From Sipunculus nudus (taxonomy: Eukaryota > Annelida > Sipuncula > Golfingiida > Sipunculidae): a stretch of DNA of 64,000 nucleotides. Position numbers and translations under genes: made by a program. The DNA lies in contig CM049320.1 in assembly GCA_026874595.1 (NCBI GenBank), positions 17,434,988-17,498,987 on the forward strand. Direction: 5' to 3'. Position 1 is the first letter of the stretch; each line of letters starts with the position of its first letter. The notes beneath the pieces were generated by a model that had not been told where the DNA came from, did no database searches, and saw only the letters and a program-made list of their open reading frames with translations. Below, piece after piece: positions 42,662-55,977 of the stretch.

Positions 42662-45500
42662 ACAAGGAACGTGCTTCACTGTTAAACTGAACAATAGGAA
42701 CTTACAGGACTAGTAAATACGTAAATGATTATGATAGACATATTTAATTATCCTAGTTGATTTGATTTTTTTTTAAAGAAATAAAGCTGCATACCGCATT
42801 ACTTATCTCATATATTTTTATTGATAATAATATAAGAGAATGTTTTAATAATTTGAAATACACCTTATTCAGCAGTAAAAGTTAGGAAAAATAGGTTCAA
42901 ACGACCGCCTTTTTTGAATAAATTTGTATGTTTTTATTAATATCAACGCTTGCTGCCAATAATAAAAAAATTGTACTGATTTATTGATGCCCTTTTGACA
43001 CCTACCATATTGCAGTGTGTAATAACATGTGTATTACATATAATACGGCATTTATTGCAACTATTATGTTATGACATCAGTTTTAATTTGCTACATATAA
43101 ACATAATGGAACACTTGCATATGAAAAATTATTTATTCCATTTTGTTAACTAAGGGCTGTCACGTTTATTGATCAAAACAGGATGGTCAGTAGGTTTAAC
43201 GTTTAAGGTGAGAAAAACTTTGGAGTGCCTAATACGTTTGATATTTTGTTTTCAACGACCTACGTTTTTGAACTACGCCTTAACACGGTATGTATGATGT
43301 TCACATTGTCCTTTATCTGTAAAATTGCAAGACTTAATGGTTGATTATAAAAGGATTAAAAAGGGTCTTAACAAAACAGACAACTTTTGCCCCATTTCAG
43401 CTAACCTTAGTTCAACATTGCAAGTTTGTGATTTAATGAAATTTCAAATAAAAAGACACAGAAGAGGCTGTCGAAATCTTCATGAATTTCAGTGCCTCTT
43501 ATCACAAATTATATAAAGTATGATGATTTATGTGTTAACTATAACAGTTGCAAAATAGGTAGCACTATAAATATGAGTTCATGACCCCCTTTATGTTAAT
43601 AAAATACTGTAGTGTAGTGCACAGTAAAAGAAGGAGGATATGAAAATAAAGCAGAAGAAGCCGGATATTAGGCCATATTCAGATTTACTAGATTTTGTAA
43701 GAATCCATTCAGAAACCCTTGTGGAAGGAGAAACGGGATGTTGGCTATCGACAAACAACAGACAAGGGATGACGGACAATGGACAATAGAGCCCGAGGCT
43801 TTAAACACCATAAGGTTCATTTTTGTTACTTTGACTTCATAACCCAAGCGAAAGCAGCACCCTCATTATGTAATTTTGGAATATTTTTGCTAAATCACGA
43901 TATGCGAAATCTCTTACCGCCGGTACTATATTCACTGGTGGTGCAGGCTTCTTATACAATTGGGAGACCAAACATTCGACAGTAATTGCTTTTCCTTCGT
44001 TTTACTTTGTTAAAATTGCTGATCTAAGTTTTCGTCATTTTTTAGAAATAACGTATTAATCATGCATATACTGCAGACTCAAAAGAGTGTTCATTTTGTT
44101 TTGTGTCGTCTTGGTGCTTCACCTCACTGATAATGCAATATAATAATGTAGAATTTAATGATTTGTTCAGTAATGTGACAGGTTCAAAACAGTGGAACAA
44201 AACAAGTACGAACAACCTGGGGACTTGTCAAAGTGATCGTAATTTGGGGGTTGGGTCTAAATCTAAGTTACCTGAATCATTTATTCGTGACCAAGAAAAG
44301 TAGTCGTAATTTTTGGGGTAGTCGCAATTTATATATGGCCGCAAGGCAGGGTTCCACCATACTCTTTATTTGGCTACTAGCTAGCCATGAGTTGGCAGCA
44401 AAAACATGACAAGAAAGCAAAAATAACAAGCACAAATAAACACCGCAAAATTCCAAGACAGACTTCTTTTATCTGTTCATCACAAAGTCAACCCCTGCTT
44501 TAGTTAGATCATAATGCACCTGTGACGCGCTAATGGAGGTTACATGAGATATTCATCAACAGCATTATAACCTGGAACCGAAATTACGATTAAAAATGGT
44601 TGACGAAATAAAGCACCTTGTTTTACATATATAATACCATAAGCTCAGAAGCAAGTTTTCTCGGCAAGCTACTGAGGGTAAGAAGGATATTTCAGTCTGC
44701 TATTCTCAGATGCTGCTTATAAACGCAGTTACTGAATCAGGTTCCTTTCAATAAAACCGTGTGTATCCAACAAAGGGACATACAACATACAGTCTGAACG
44801 CATCGATATACTTTATATGTCATAACTTCCAATATGGTTTTACTGATACAGATTCGGAATTTTCAAAATGCATGCTTTGAATATGATTAAAAAAGTCTGC
44901 CGTTGATGCCCGCCTCCCAAGTATAACATGCCAAACTGTTGCCAGCAGCCCCGAGATACGTATACAGTCAGTAAACTTTTAAGGATGATTTATAGGCATG
45001 TGCCCAACAACAGAGGTGAAAAAAGAGGTTAGCCAGTGAAATACTCCAGGTGCAAACCATGGTAGATAAACAAGGGAGATATGGATATCTCATGAAGGGT
45101 ATTCGTGTCGGTGATCATTGAACACTGCCGAATAAAGGACATGGAAACCAGAGAGTGAGAGAGAGACAGAGAAGTTCCCAAGAAGTCCAAACCCTAAAAG
45201 TGGTTTCCATATGTTGGTGATCCCTTAAAAAAAATTACAGTTACTTGTAATTACATTTTGTTATATTACATATTATATTCACTTAGTTGACAATTTGCCA
45301 TTAATTGATTTTACGTAATTACAAAGATCGTTGTTTCTCTATTGGTTAAATAAACTTTTAAGATGTAAACTTTTAAGATGACTTCAACTATACATGATGA
45401 TCATCCCAAACCTGGTTTATAATAGTCAAAATACACTAGTTTAAATCACAACAATTACACACTGTGGTTATTCTGAACCTTGCATTATTTTGAGGTAATT
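42662..45500. other. No gene seen apart from one small transposon remnant
   Basis: The 3' flank of copy B includes AATAAA at 42780-42785. The remainder is AT-rich, with the element at 44190-44359 and no supported exon. Confidence 0.4.
44190..44359. mobile_element. Decayed Tigger-like MITE
   Basis: It begins CAGTGGAACAAAAC, contains CTGGGGACTTGTCAAAGTG and GTCGTAATTTTTGG, and ends GTCGCAAGGCAGGGTTCCACCA. This is an internally deleted, diverged relative of the element at 62101-63289. Confidence 0.6.
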
Positions 45501-45517
45501 AAGCTTTTAAAGTATCC

Positions 45518-45766
45518 TTGGTGACCTCTGATGGGAAGCAGTGCATGCAGATGTTCCGCCATGCTGGGTCATTAATAAAGGCAGCACAGGATGATCCACC
45601 TTACAAATCAATGTACATTGGGTGCGAGAATATATCTTCTCATTTGCCAACATATGACAAGTTTTATCTTGATGGTAAATTTGCGAAAAGGACAAAGATT
45701 GTTTCAATATCTAGTATTATGCCACAACTGCTACAAAAAAAGAGACAAAACATGTATTATATTTAG
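45518..45766 (+). other. Possible coding fragment, unrecognised
   Basis: An open frame with DGKQCMQMFRHAG, KAAQDDPPYKSMYIG and THLPTYDKF-like composition looks protein-like (balanced charge, few low-complexity runs). I do not recognise a domain and no splice sites stand out. It could be an exon or a transposon remnant. Confidence 0.2.
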
Positions 45767-46499
45767 CTTTTTTAAACATTTCCCCGATGAACGCATCTGT
45801 GCTTGGATAAATAAATAGGGAATTGTCATTTCTTTTGACATTTCCCTATTTCTTAGCAAAGCTAATCATCATAAACATATTTCACTGGAAAACTATCGGA
45901 TTGGGATCAATTAAGGTAATTTCATAATCTTGTTTTTATTAATGATAGCTTTACTAAGCATGTATATCTGCAGAATTCCATTCCTTCTATGCAAAGTAAA
46001 TTGAATTCAGTGTAAACTAAACAATTGCTACCATATATTGAATGTGTCACAGTAAATGTAAATATCGTCCGTTTCATAAATTCCGTTTCACCTATGAATT
46101 TAACATAAAATACCTTTATAAAATTCATAACTATCCAGAAAATTGGAGTATTGCTAACTAAATGATGAAATTTGATATTATTTCGGTATAACATCTATGA
46201 TAATCACTGTTGCTGTGATTCTGCTATAGCTATGCCTTATTTGGTGAAGGTCCACGCACTTTTAATTCTTAATGATCTGATCTACAAGCGCTTTAGTAAA
46301 AGAGGATAAAGGTGTTTGCAATAATACAGTCTGGAATCGATTTTCCTTATTGTATTTGTTTATACACATTATGTATACTATTATCATTACTCGCTTTTTT
46401 ACAAGACTTGACATACACATTCCATTACCAGTAGGTAATCCATATCCACAGGTAATATGGATGTAGATAATCATATCCATCAGGCTCTGAATTATTTCA

Positions 46500-49400
46500 T
46501 TTTAAAACACCTTGTTACATGAAAAGTTACTACTTGCCACCTTCGCTTCCCCGTCATTGTCACCGCTAAGTATACCTTACCCAAACACTGGTGATGTAGT
46601 TTCTTCAAATATACACGCGGGAAAATGCGATGCTGTTATTGAGCAGAAAGGAAGGCGTCTGGAAATGACTCCACCTCAATTACCTATATCACTCGTAACA
46701 CAAACTACAGGCTACAAAGAAACCAATGATGGAATCAATAATGAACGAGATATGCTAAAACCCAGATATCATCAAGGCAGTATGGTGGTCATTGTTTTGG
46801 ATGCAGCTTGTGAGTTGAAGTAAATTCAATAAATGAACATATATGGTTATTGATCGGAATACCTTTTTCCACAAGTCATGTAAAAGATTTTACAATAACA
46901 AATACCCCAAAGAAAGATCTTTCGAAGGCCAACTTAGTGGCAATGACCGAGAACCAGGGTGATCTATCAGCAGCAGTGCTCTCAAAGTTGTTGATATCAA
47001 TATGGAACGCAACCGTAAGGCGTTTCAGGGCAACCTCGTTACCTTGGAGAGTTAGCCATTAACATATTCATACGATCTACATGCTCGTGCCAGGGGAAAC
47101 GACAGGAACGTAGTATTGTGTATAAGTCGGAGGTGTCTCCTATCTCCAGCACGACTGGACCCGGGACATGATATTTCCTGGTTACCCCAATGATTCGGCT
47201 CAGACAGAATGTTGGAAAGGTCTAACCTATGTTACCTTGCTTAGGGTAACTTTGTCTCACTAGCAACACAGGAGAATGGGTAAAATACAAGTGTATTAAA
47301 CCTTGTCTTAGAGGTGCTTGAGAGGTTGTATTATTCAAGGCGCACTTGTTCCATGTGCCAAAAATAATAATGGCGAAGACCTTGCATTCGTCTTGCTTCC
47401 ATGCTGTTTGTGCTTTTGTTACAGCCTAGATATGTGAACTGTTTACCAGTACTATCATGAAGATGAGCTAGTTCAGTTGGGACTATTGTCCTCTTTATGC
47501 ATTTATTTGGACCAAATTCTCACACGCAGCTGCGAAGGCTTTGCATAGTGCATGGATGTAGACACAAAACTATATTTTTTGCGAACAACAATTCACGCAT
47601 TAGTTACATTTGCATTTTTCACTTAGTCTTGCAAGATACATATTGTCATAGCAATAGATATTCAAGAGCTACCAATAAATATCTGGGAAATCTTGAAGAA
47701 CACGCACAAAAATATGTAGGAGCTAGAAATCAGGAATTCGTCAGATCTAAAACCTTAAAACTGTACTGTTGCCCTCATATTGCCCTGAGGGACAGTCAAG
47801 TGCCTGTTCTACCAAAAAGGAAACCTAATCGACTCATGGTAGAGCCTTGGTCAGGTCGAAATATATAAGGTAAAGAGGCCTGTATTGATCAACGCACATC
47901 CTGGAAAGTAAAACACAGTGCCGATTGTTCTGAAAGAATGACGAAATCAACATTCATTTCCTGGGAAGATTTTCTCTGTTGGGGTCTGCAAAGGAGGAGG
48001 AATAACAGGAGCCAATGTCTTACCGGCCACGCCCAACAAGGGGATTAGTCTGTAGTTTTCACAACATTTTTCTTTGGGGACAGGATATCATATAAACAAC
48101 ATTTGGTTACCCGAACTGTGTACGTACCAGGTCTGGCTCGAAGGGCTAAAAACTCCACATGGATGTATTTTGATCAGGAAGGTTCTCTTGTATATTTTAG
48201 GAAAGAGGAGGCATGGGTGAATTCTTTTAGCATATATTACACTACGTAAAAGATATGTTTTGGAACTCTTGTTTCGTTTATGCCGTTATTTCTAAATTGA
48301 AACGAAATATGTATTCCTCCTTAAAACCCTTTTCATGCAGAAAAGATATTCATGCTAACAGGGGTCAGTGACAGATTTATTCCGATGGAAACCTCAGCAT
48401 GAGCAATGTGTTCCAAGCTCTTGTTTTGTACACGAATAAATATAAAACATTTTTGTTTCATTGAGGTTTTCATTATTGTCTTCAATTAAACCATGCATGT
48501 ATGCAAACCATTCACAACTTGCATCCATTCACATTCGTTCAGTCATGTGCTCTTTCCCCCCAAGCCAATTTCGTTAATATAATTAACAAGTTTGCAACTC
48601 TCTTTTTAATATTAGTAAGCTGACGAAAGAATGTCTTCAAGAGGATATGTACTTAATAAAGAGAGTCTCTAAAAGAGTCTTTATAATATTTGATTTACAT
48701 ACACCCAAGATGAGTAACGAATAAAGTAGCAACTTTAATATTTTAAAATACACACTTTCACACACTTTTTTATGAACACATAATATAAAAAAAATCTTTA
48801 CTGTAAGCTGATACATCGAGCAGTGATCATTGTCGTTATATAATTATGAAATTCTCCCCACGTAATGCAGAGGTGCTTGGCTTTAGACTGGAAGGAGTCA
48901 TATCCCACCTCAGGGGACTTCTCGGCAGTAAACAGGTTGTATATACTATGCTGGGCTACAAATTCGCGAAATTAACATTTTGGGATTTTCACCTTTTCTT
49001 TGTTTTGCGAGGGTTCCATTAACCTACAGAGTATACAAATCATTTAATAGATTAATTGTATGACGTTATACTTTCACAAAAGCATAAACAATTGAACGGG
49101 GACCCAAGTGGACAGCGAATGAGAAGAAACAATCAATTTCTTTGATGAAAGATAATTCGAAAATTCTGATTATTTATAATAGCCGGGAAGATCTGTTCAA
49201 TTAACTAGAATATAAATTTTGATTTGCCTTCGACGAAAGGTCGTCTTAATCACGAAGGTTTTATTTTTGCGATAATTTTCCTTTCGCCACAATGCGAATT
49301 TTAAACCCGAACAAAAAGTATGTACACTTGTATACATTATTCATTGTCTTTTCCAGATGAAACTGATTTGCGATGAAAATGATGGAAGTTGTTTTCTTTT

Positions 49401-49673
49401 TACTTAGCTGAAAATGATTTTTTTACATGTGCCTGAGTTCAGGAAATACCTTATTCTTTTGTTTCCCAAAAGAACGTTTATACGCGAAGTACATGTTTAA
49501 GGTAACAGAACCTACCATGAGACGCCATGAGCGTCTCATGAGTTTTCGGGTAGTAAAGACGAGACAGAGAGGTCTATTCACTCTACAGCGAGGCATAATT
49601 GGAAGTTATAACGAGTGCAACAGTGCGAAAAAAGAAGATGTTGAGCTTGAGCTGGCGAATTACTAGATATTAC
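46500..49673. other. Scattered unrecognised ORFs; no supported gene
   Basis: ORFs at 46512-46823 and 47497-47868 are open for over 100 codons; the second has a basic C-terminal part (VPVLPKRKPNRLMVEP). Neither shows a known motif or exon boundary. A perfect 10-bp stem hairpin lies at 49516-49540. The rest is AT-rich. Confidence 0.25.
49516..49540. other. Perfect 10-bp hairpin
   Basis: CATGAGACGC, a 5-nt loop CATGA, then GCGTCTCATG. No T-run or gene end is next to it. The role is unknown. Confidence 0.6.
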
Positions 49674-49939
49674 TGATAGATGGCGCTTCACGAGTAAGCC
49701 ACAGGTTAGGTCGGCTCCTCTATTTTGTTATAATTACCAATGAAATAGGATATGTACTGCTACAGACAGATGCATATAAGTGTATAACATTCCATTTTAT
49801 TTGATGCAAAGTTGTATGAAACCGTAGGCTTAGTATTTCTGGTGAATTTTGGCATTTTTGTATAGTGTTTACACTGGGTTAGCCCTGGAAACGAAAGCCT
49901 CGCTCGGACGCACACAGGTCACTTCGTACACTGCTTGGC

Positions 49940-50827
49940 ATGGCTTCCAGGGTTAACAAGGACCCTAAATCCTCCTTGAATAAGCGCGCCGCTGGAAAAC
50001 CCCCTCTCAATAATAAAGGTAACAACGGTGCCAAGGATAAAGGTACCGGTAAACGACTTCACAGTGACCCATCCACCTCCCCAATCCAGGACCCAAAAAA
50101 ACAAATCATGAGTGAAAGTCTTGAATATGATAAATCTGATGAGCAACACTTATCACAATTACAGCCAAACTCACCAGATAAAATGACAATAAATATTGAG
50201 CAAGAGAATTTCACGCTTTTGTTGACAGAAGCATTAAAATCCGATAGTGTAAAGAGCGCATTAAAGTCAATCATAGACCAAGCCGTTAGTGAAAAAACCA
50301 AGGAACTTGAACAAAAAATATGTAATTTAGAAGAGCAACTACAGTCCATAAATATTGAGGTAGATAGTCTGCAGGAACAACTTGACGATCAGCAACAATA
50401 CACTCGACGCACGTCCCTGAGAATATCAAACAGCTGGCCGGAGAACACGGAGGAGTGCACAGACACCATGATAACAGATATGGCCAAGGAACACCTAGGT
50501 GTTGAATTGTCGCTTGAGGACATTGAAAGGTCGCACAGAGTTGGTCGGCCAAGTACAGATAAAAAACCTAGGCCAATTCTGGTTAAATTGCTTTCATACC
50601 GTACGAAAGCAAAACTGTATAATGCCAAGGCAAAACTGAAATTCGCAGAAGGCCAAGCCAGAGGCATCTTCATAAATGAAGATTTGACAAAGCCGAGGCA
50701 AAACATATTTAAACAGGCCCGCCAGCTGAAAAAGGATGGTTTGATAAAGGACTGTCGGTCACATGATGGCACCATTAAAATCAGAGACTTCAATGAACGT
50801 GTGATAACCTTCACAAAGCTTAAATAA
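49940..50827 (+). CDS. LINE ORF1 protein (L1 ORF1p-like)
   Basis: This 295-aa protein has a Lys/Pro/Asn-rich basic N-terminus (residues 1-45), a heptad-rich coiled coil (about 95-150, EKTKELEQKICNLEEQL and VDSLQEQLDDQQ) and a Transposase_22-type RNA-binding region: RRTSLRISN, IERSHRVGRP, RPILVKLLSY, then GIFINEDLT and R-NIFKQAR. By analogy with L1 ORF1p it should trimerise, coat the element RNA and act as a nucleic-acid chaperone in the cytoplasmic ribonucleoprotein. It is intact and starts about 265 bp into the element. No CCHC knuckle is seen. Confidence 0.82.
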   Translation: MASRVNKDPKSSLNKRAAGKPPLNNKGNNGAKDKGTGKRLHSDPSTSPIQDPKKQIMSESLEYDKSDEQHLSQLQPNSPDKMTINIEQENFTLLLTEALKSDSVKSALKSIIDQAVSEKTKELEQKICNLEEQLQSINIEVDSLQEQLDDQQQYTRRTSLRISNSWPENTEECTDTMITDMAKEHLGVELSLEDIERSHRVGRPSTDKKPRPILVKLLSYRTKAKLYNAKAKLKFAEGQARGIFINEDLTKPRQNIFKQARQLKKDGLIKDCRSHDGTIKIRDFNERVITFTKLK

Positions 50828-51468
50828 TTTCAGCAGTGGGAATTGGTTTTAAGAGAAAACCCTCCGCAAATGTATTCTGAGACTGTCAAAGCATCAACAC
50901 CAAATTAAAGTTATAAGATGCTTAATAATGTATGCATTGTACATAATCATGTATAATATATGTCACTATCAACTTGTGTTGATAAGAGAGTTTATAGGGG
51001 AGTCGACCTCACCTTGCCATCTTCGAAATTAATCCCATTTTTACAGCAAGATATATTATCAAAATAATTATCTAATACAAATTTCAAAACTCAAAATTAC
51101 TTTTGTAGGTTTTTAAAACAAACCCCTATATCAAAATTATATCTCCATCACACTCTATTCTCATAATCTACTATGACTGTGGGAAGTCTTCATAAACTAG
51201 TTTACTTTTTCTGCATTTGGACATTGCTAGCTAAATTATATCGCTTGATACAAGTAATGACAGATCACCTGATTATTCAGAACATTACTGATGTCACTGC
51301 CTATGTGTTTTGTCAGATCTCACAGATGAAAAGTACGCAGAGGCCAGGAGTAATTGACGATTCCAAAACACAAGTGTTAAATGAAATGTTAATTAAGTGT
51401 ATGTATATAAGAGATGAATGTCATCTGTGTAACAAGAAACATAAGGGATTCTATCAATTATATCGTTC

Positions 51469-54400
51469 ATGTCAGTATTCTCAGTAATAACATGGAATGT
51501 GCGAGGACTGCGGGGGCTAAGGAAAAGGAATAAAGTATTTAAATGGTTAAATGATAAAGGTGGTGCAAAAAGTGTGATATTTTTACAGGAAACACATTGC
51601 ACGGAAAATGACGAATGTTTATGGAATCGAGAATGGTCGGGCTCTACATATTTCTGCCACGGTACAAGCCAGTCGAGAGGTGTTATGATTCTAATAGGTA
51701 AACATATAGATATTAAGAATATTAAGCTTTACAAAGATATTAATGGACGTTTTCTGTGTTTGAAAGCCGACGTACACGGTTCTGCTTATGTCTTCATTAA
51801 TACTTATGCTCCTAATACGGAAAGAGAGCAGACTTTATTCTTTGAAGAAGTCCGAAACAGAATTAAAGATGTACTCTCGAATACTGAGGCTTTGGTAATC
51901 TGGGGAGGAGATTTTAATTTTAGTTTTTCAAATCTTGATGCAGATGGCGGTACTTATCGCCCAAAATATAAATCCATCAATACTGTGTCAAGTATAATGG
52001 AACAGCATAATTTAATTGATTTATGGCGTATAAGGAACTCCTCTGCACGTGGCTTTACCTGGAGAAGTAATACTCCTATTATACAACGAAGACTAGACTT
52101 TATTCTTATTTCTAGCGAACTTAATGCACATGTTCGCCATGTACAAATTTTGCCAGCCATAATTTCGGATCATTCAGCGGTGAGATGTACAATTAAATCA
52201 CTTCATTATAATAAACATGGTCCTTCCTTTTGGAAGTTTAATGTTTCACTGCTGAATGACACTCTTTATGTCCAAGAGCTCAAAGATCACATAATACAAT
52301 GGAAACAATATTATGATTTTTACAAGAAAGAGAAAGAATGGTGGGAGTTTTTAAAATTTATGATCAGAGATTTTACTATTCGTTTTTCTAAAAAGAAATT
52401 GCAAGAGGAGAGAGCCGAAGTACAGCATTTGGAAAAATTACTATCACAAGTAGAAACTAAAATTTCAGCAAACCAGTCAGAGAGTACAATGGAATATGAA
52501 AATTATCGACGAAAAATTGAGAAATATTATGATCGTATTATAGAAGGCAACATAATTAGATCTAGGGTTAAATGGTATGAGGAAGGGGAACGAAATACAA
52601 AATATTTTATTAATTTGGAAAAAATGAATAAAAAGAAGTCTACAATCAGAAAGCTATTGATAAATGGAGAGGAGAAAACTGATCAAAAAGATATAACAAA
52701 TGAACTCGGACGATTTTATAAAGAAAAGTATTCGCAAAAAAGTAAAATTACACGAATGGATTGTATGCATTTCTTATCTAACCTTAACATCACACGTTTA
52801 ACGGAAATCGATTCAGCGAGCTGTGACGGGGAGATAACAAAATCTGAAGTTTGAAAGGCTTTACACTGCATGAAAAATAATAAGACACCAGGAAATGATG
52901 GCCTGCCAAAAGAATTCTATATTACTTTCTTTGACATTTTAGGTGACGATTTGGTTAGGTGTTTGAATAAGTGTTTTGAAGAAGGAATATTAACTAATAG
53001 TCAAAGACAATCAGTTGTAACATTAATAGAAAAAACAGGCAAAGATAATCGTATATTAACATCATGGAGACCCATAAGTCTGTTGAATGTAGATTGTAAG
53101 ATACTAAGTAAAATTTTAGCCGGTCGGATGAAAGTTTTTCTTCCAAAATTAATAGCGGATGACCAAACTGCTTTCGTCCAGGGAAGAAATATTAGTGACA
53201 CAACGAGACTGATAAGTGACGTAATAGAACATTGTAAAATAGAAAACAAGTCAGGGATCTTATTTGCAGTAGACTTCGCAGCAGCTTTTGATTCTATAGA
53301 TCATACTTATTTATTTACAGTACTTGAAAAATTTGGATTTGGTGAAAATTTCATCAGATGGGTAAAAATTCTACATTATGATATCGAGAGTTGTATTATT
53401 AATAATGGTTATTCCACAGAGTATCTCAAAGTTGCCACAGGTACAAGGCAGGGCGATCCGTTGGCCCCATATCTTTTCGTATTAGCAATCGAGATTTTAG
53501 CTACAATGATTCGTAACAATAGTAGGATCAGCGGTATAAACATTAATGGTGTTGAAATTAAGCAAGCGATATTTGCAGATGATACCACCTACTTTCTGAG
53601 AGATATCGCTTCAATGAAAGAAGTATGTAATGTTATTGATAAATTCGGAGCCATATCATCGCTGTATATAAATCTGGGAAATTGTGAAGCAGCATTGCTT
53701 GGAAATTCGTCTATGACTGAATTATTGGATCACATAAAATGGATCAACCTTAAGAATAAGGCAATTAAGATATTGGGAATCTCATTTACGTATGATAAGC
53801 AACTGTCATATACACTTAATTTTAATGGTATTTTAGAGAAAATAAAGACCCTTTTTAATATTTGGAAACAACGAAACATGACATTGTTCGGCAGAAATAC
53901 AATAATTAAATCATTAGGCATATCCAAAATATTGTACATAACAAACGTGCTGGAACCTCCTAGAGAATTTATAAAACTTGTTAAAAGTTGTATTGTGGAC
54001 TTTATATGGTACGGCAGAAAACCCAAAATTAAATATGAAGTTATGATAAACTGTCAGAGAGAAGGAGGTATTGGACTACCGGATGTGGCATCGATAGTGG
54101 AATGTCAAAGATTAATGTGGATGATAAAATTTATAAACGCTGGAGATGCCAAATATACTGCTGTGCCGAATTTGTATCTTAAGCAAATTGGTGGGGTAAA
54201 GAATATTACAGCAAATCTGGATACCAGACGTATTGGTGACGATATTCCTGATTTCTATAAAAAATGCTTGAACGTATGGTCATTATATATGTCTGGTGAA
54301 CCAAGTAACCCAGAAATAATGTTGTACCAAAGCGTGTGGAACAATAAATTTATAAAGATAGGAGGTAATTCTGTATATATGAAACATTTTGATGCAAAAC

Positions 54401-55242
54401 GTGTGAAGTATGTACATGATCTTTATAATACCAGCGGGAAAAAGAAAAGACTGGATGAAATTGTACCTCCGGATACTAATGAATACAAAATTTACTATGT
54501 ACACTGGTTGTCCTTGATACATGCTATCCCGCAGAAGTGGCATGATTGTATTCGTACATTTGCAATGCAAGATAACTGTAGCCAGTTTTCTGAAAATATT
54601 AATTATGTTTCATTTAAAGATGTAATACTAAATACGAATAAAGTGTCTTTCAAAGAGTTGTACAAAAGAATAATTCAGAGTAAAAAATCTGAGCCTTCAG
54701 CCAAAGTAAAATTACAGTCCAGATTAAGATGTTTTGATTGGGAACAATCTGGTGCAAAGCTATATTCTATTACACTGGATATGCGTTTTCGTGAATTTCA
54801 GTTTAAATTGTTGCATAACGTTTTAGCAACAAGGGATAAGCTATACCTGTGGAAAGTAACTGATAATAAGCGATGTAATTACTGTTTTGTTGAGGAGGAA
54901 ACAGTTGAACACTTATTATGTCAGTGTCATATTTCAATAACATTTTATCTGCATATAAAAACTTTTGTCAAGAGAGCTAATATCCATATGCCAGATCTAA
55001 ACAAAGAGGTTATATACATGGTTGTGGGGAAACATGAACCGGTAATTATCGACATGTTATTATTAATTTATAAATATTTGGTATACAGAAATCGGATATT
55101 TCAGGTGATCCCTACCCTGGTACAGTTTGTGAATTGTTTAAAAAATACAGAATTGTTAGAAAGAAAGATTGCTGAGAAAAAACACACTTTGAATGTACAT
55201 GAGAAAAAATGGAAGGAGTGTCTTACCTTGTTAAAATATTAA
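51469..55242 (+). pseudogene. LINE ORF2 (APE endonuclease and reverse transcriptase) with one in-frame TGA
   Basis: Two open stretches in the same frame (51469-52854 and 52870-55242) are separated only by the TGA at 52852-52854; a Trp codon is the simplest ancestor. Part 1 is an APE-type endonuclease: ITWNVRGL, FLQETHC, GGDFNF, RRLDFILIS and ISDHSAV. Part 2 is the RT: KNNKTPGNDGLPKEFY, WRPISLLN, FAVDFAAAFDSIDH, TRQGDPLAPYLF and the catalytic FADDTT, then a C-terminal region ending in CNYCFVEEETVEHLLCQC. The protein nicks target DNA and reverse-transcribes the RNA there. At about 1257 codons the length is normal for the clade. The single stop leaves the two halves otherwise intact. Confidence 0.85.
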
Positions 55243-55977
55243 TAACTCCTGGTCATTATAACTGTTTTGGTAACTCACAAATGTTATATGTATTTTATGC
55301 ACAGATTCACATACATTGGTATATTTGTTAACTGTTACAGATTTTACTGCATTGTACTAGTTTTTGGAGATGTTGTTTAGGCTTGTTTATTACCACTATA
55401 TTGTAATTAAACTAATTTTTAAATTAAAATATATAAATGGTGTCGATGATGAAAATATGTAGAGGAAGGAAAATATGTGAAGTATTGACTGAGACATCAT
55501 ATAAAAGAGAAAAGAAAGAAAAAAAGAGAAAAAAAAAAAAAAGATATTACAATTGTTTTTTATTTTTGTGTACAGTCTCTATAATGTGCTTATTTTTCCG
55601 GATGGTACCCTGACTAAATTTGTCAAATTAGCTTAAATGGTAGATATCCATATATGGTTGCTTCTATACAATTTTTTTTATTTAGCTTGACAGGCATATA
55701 TTGTAGCATAAGGACCCATCTAATGTAAATGTTTGTGCCAACATACGCATTAATTGATTTCCTTTGCACTATGTAGACTTCAATAAAAGCTTACAGTAGT
55801 CGCACACAGTAACTAGTCCGATGCAGCAAAAAACATTTATAAGGTTCCAATCCTGTAAGGCATTCATTGTGTCCAATCCTTTGGGAAACAATTTACATAT
55901 ATATGCATTAGCTTTGAGTTTAAAATGTTTGTCATACATGACAGACATGATCTTTTGATGTAACATGTGTCAAAATG

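Larger units (their letters stand above)
49674..55541 (+). mobile_element. Near-full-length L1/Tx1-like LINE
   Basis: About 5.9 kb with a 5' UTR, ORF1 (49940-50827), a 640-bp inter-ORF region, ORF2 (51469-55242, one internal stop), a short 3' UTR and an A-rich tail ending about 55541. The 9-bp AGATATTAC occurs immediately before (49665-49673) and after (55542-55550) and is a candidate target-site duplication. The endonuclease, RT and terminal zinc-knuckle order, and the RT motif TRQGDPLAPYLF, are those of the L1/Tx1 clade. Apart from one stop it looks intact, suggesting recent insertion. Confidence 0.8.
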
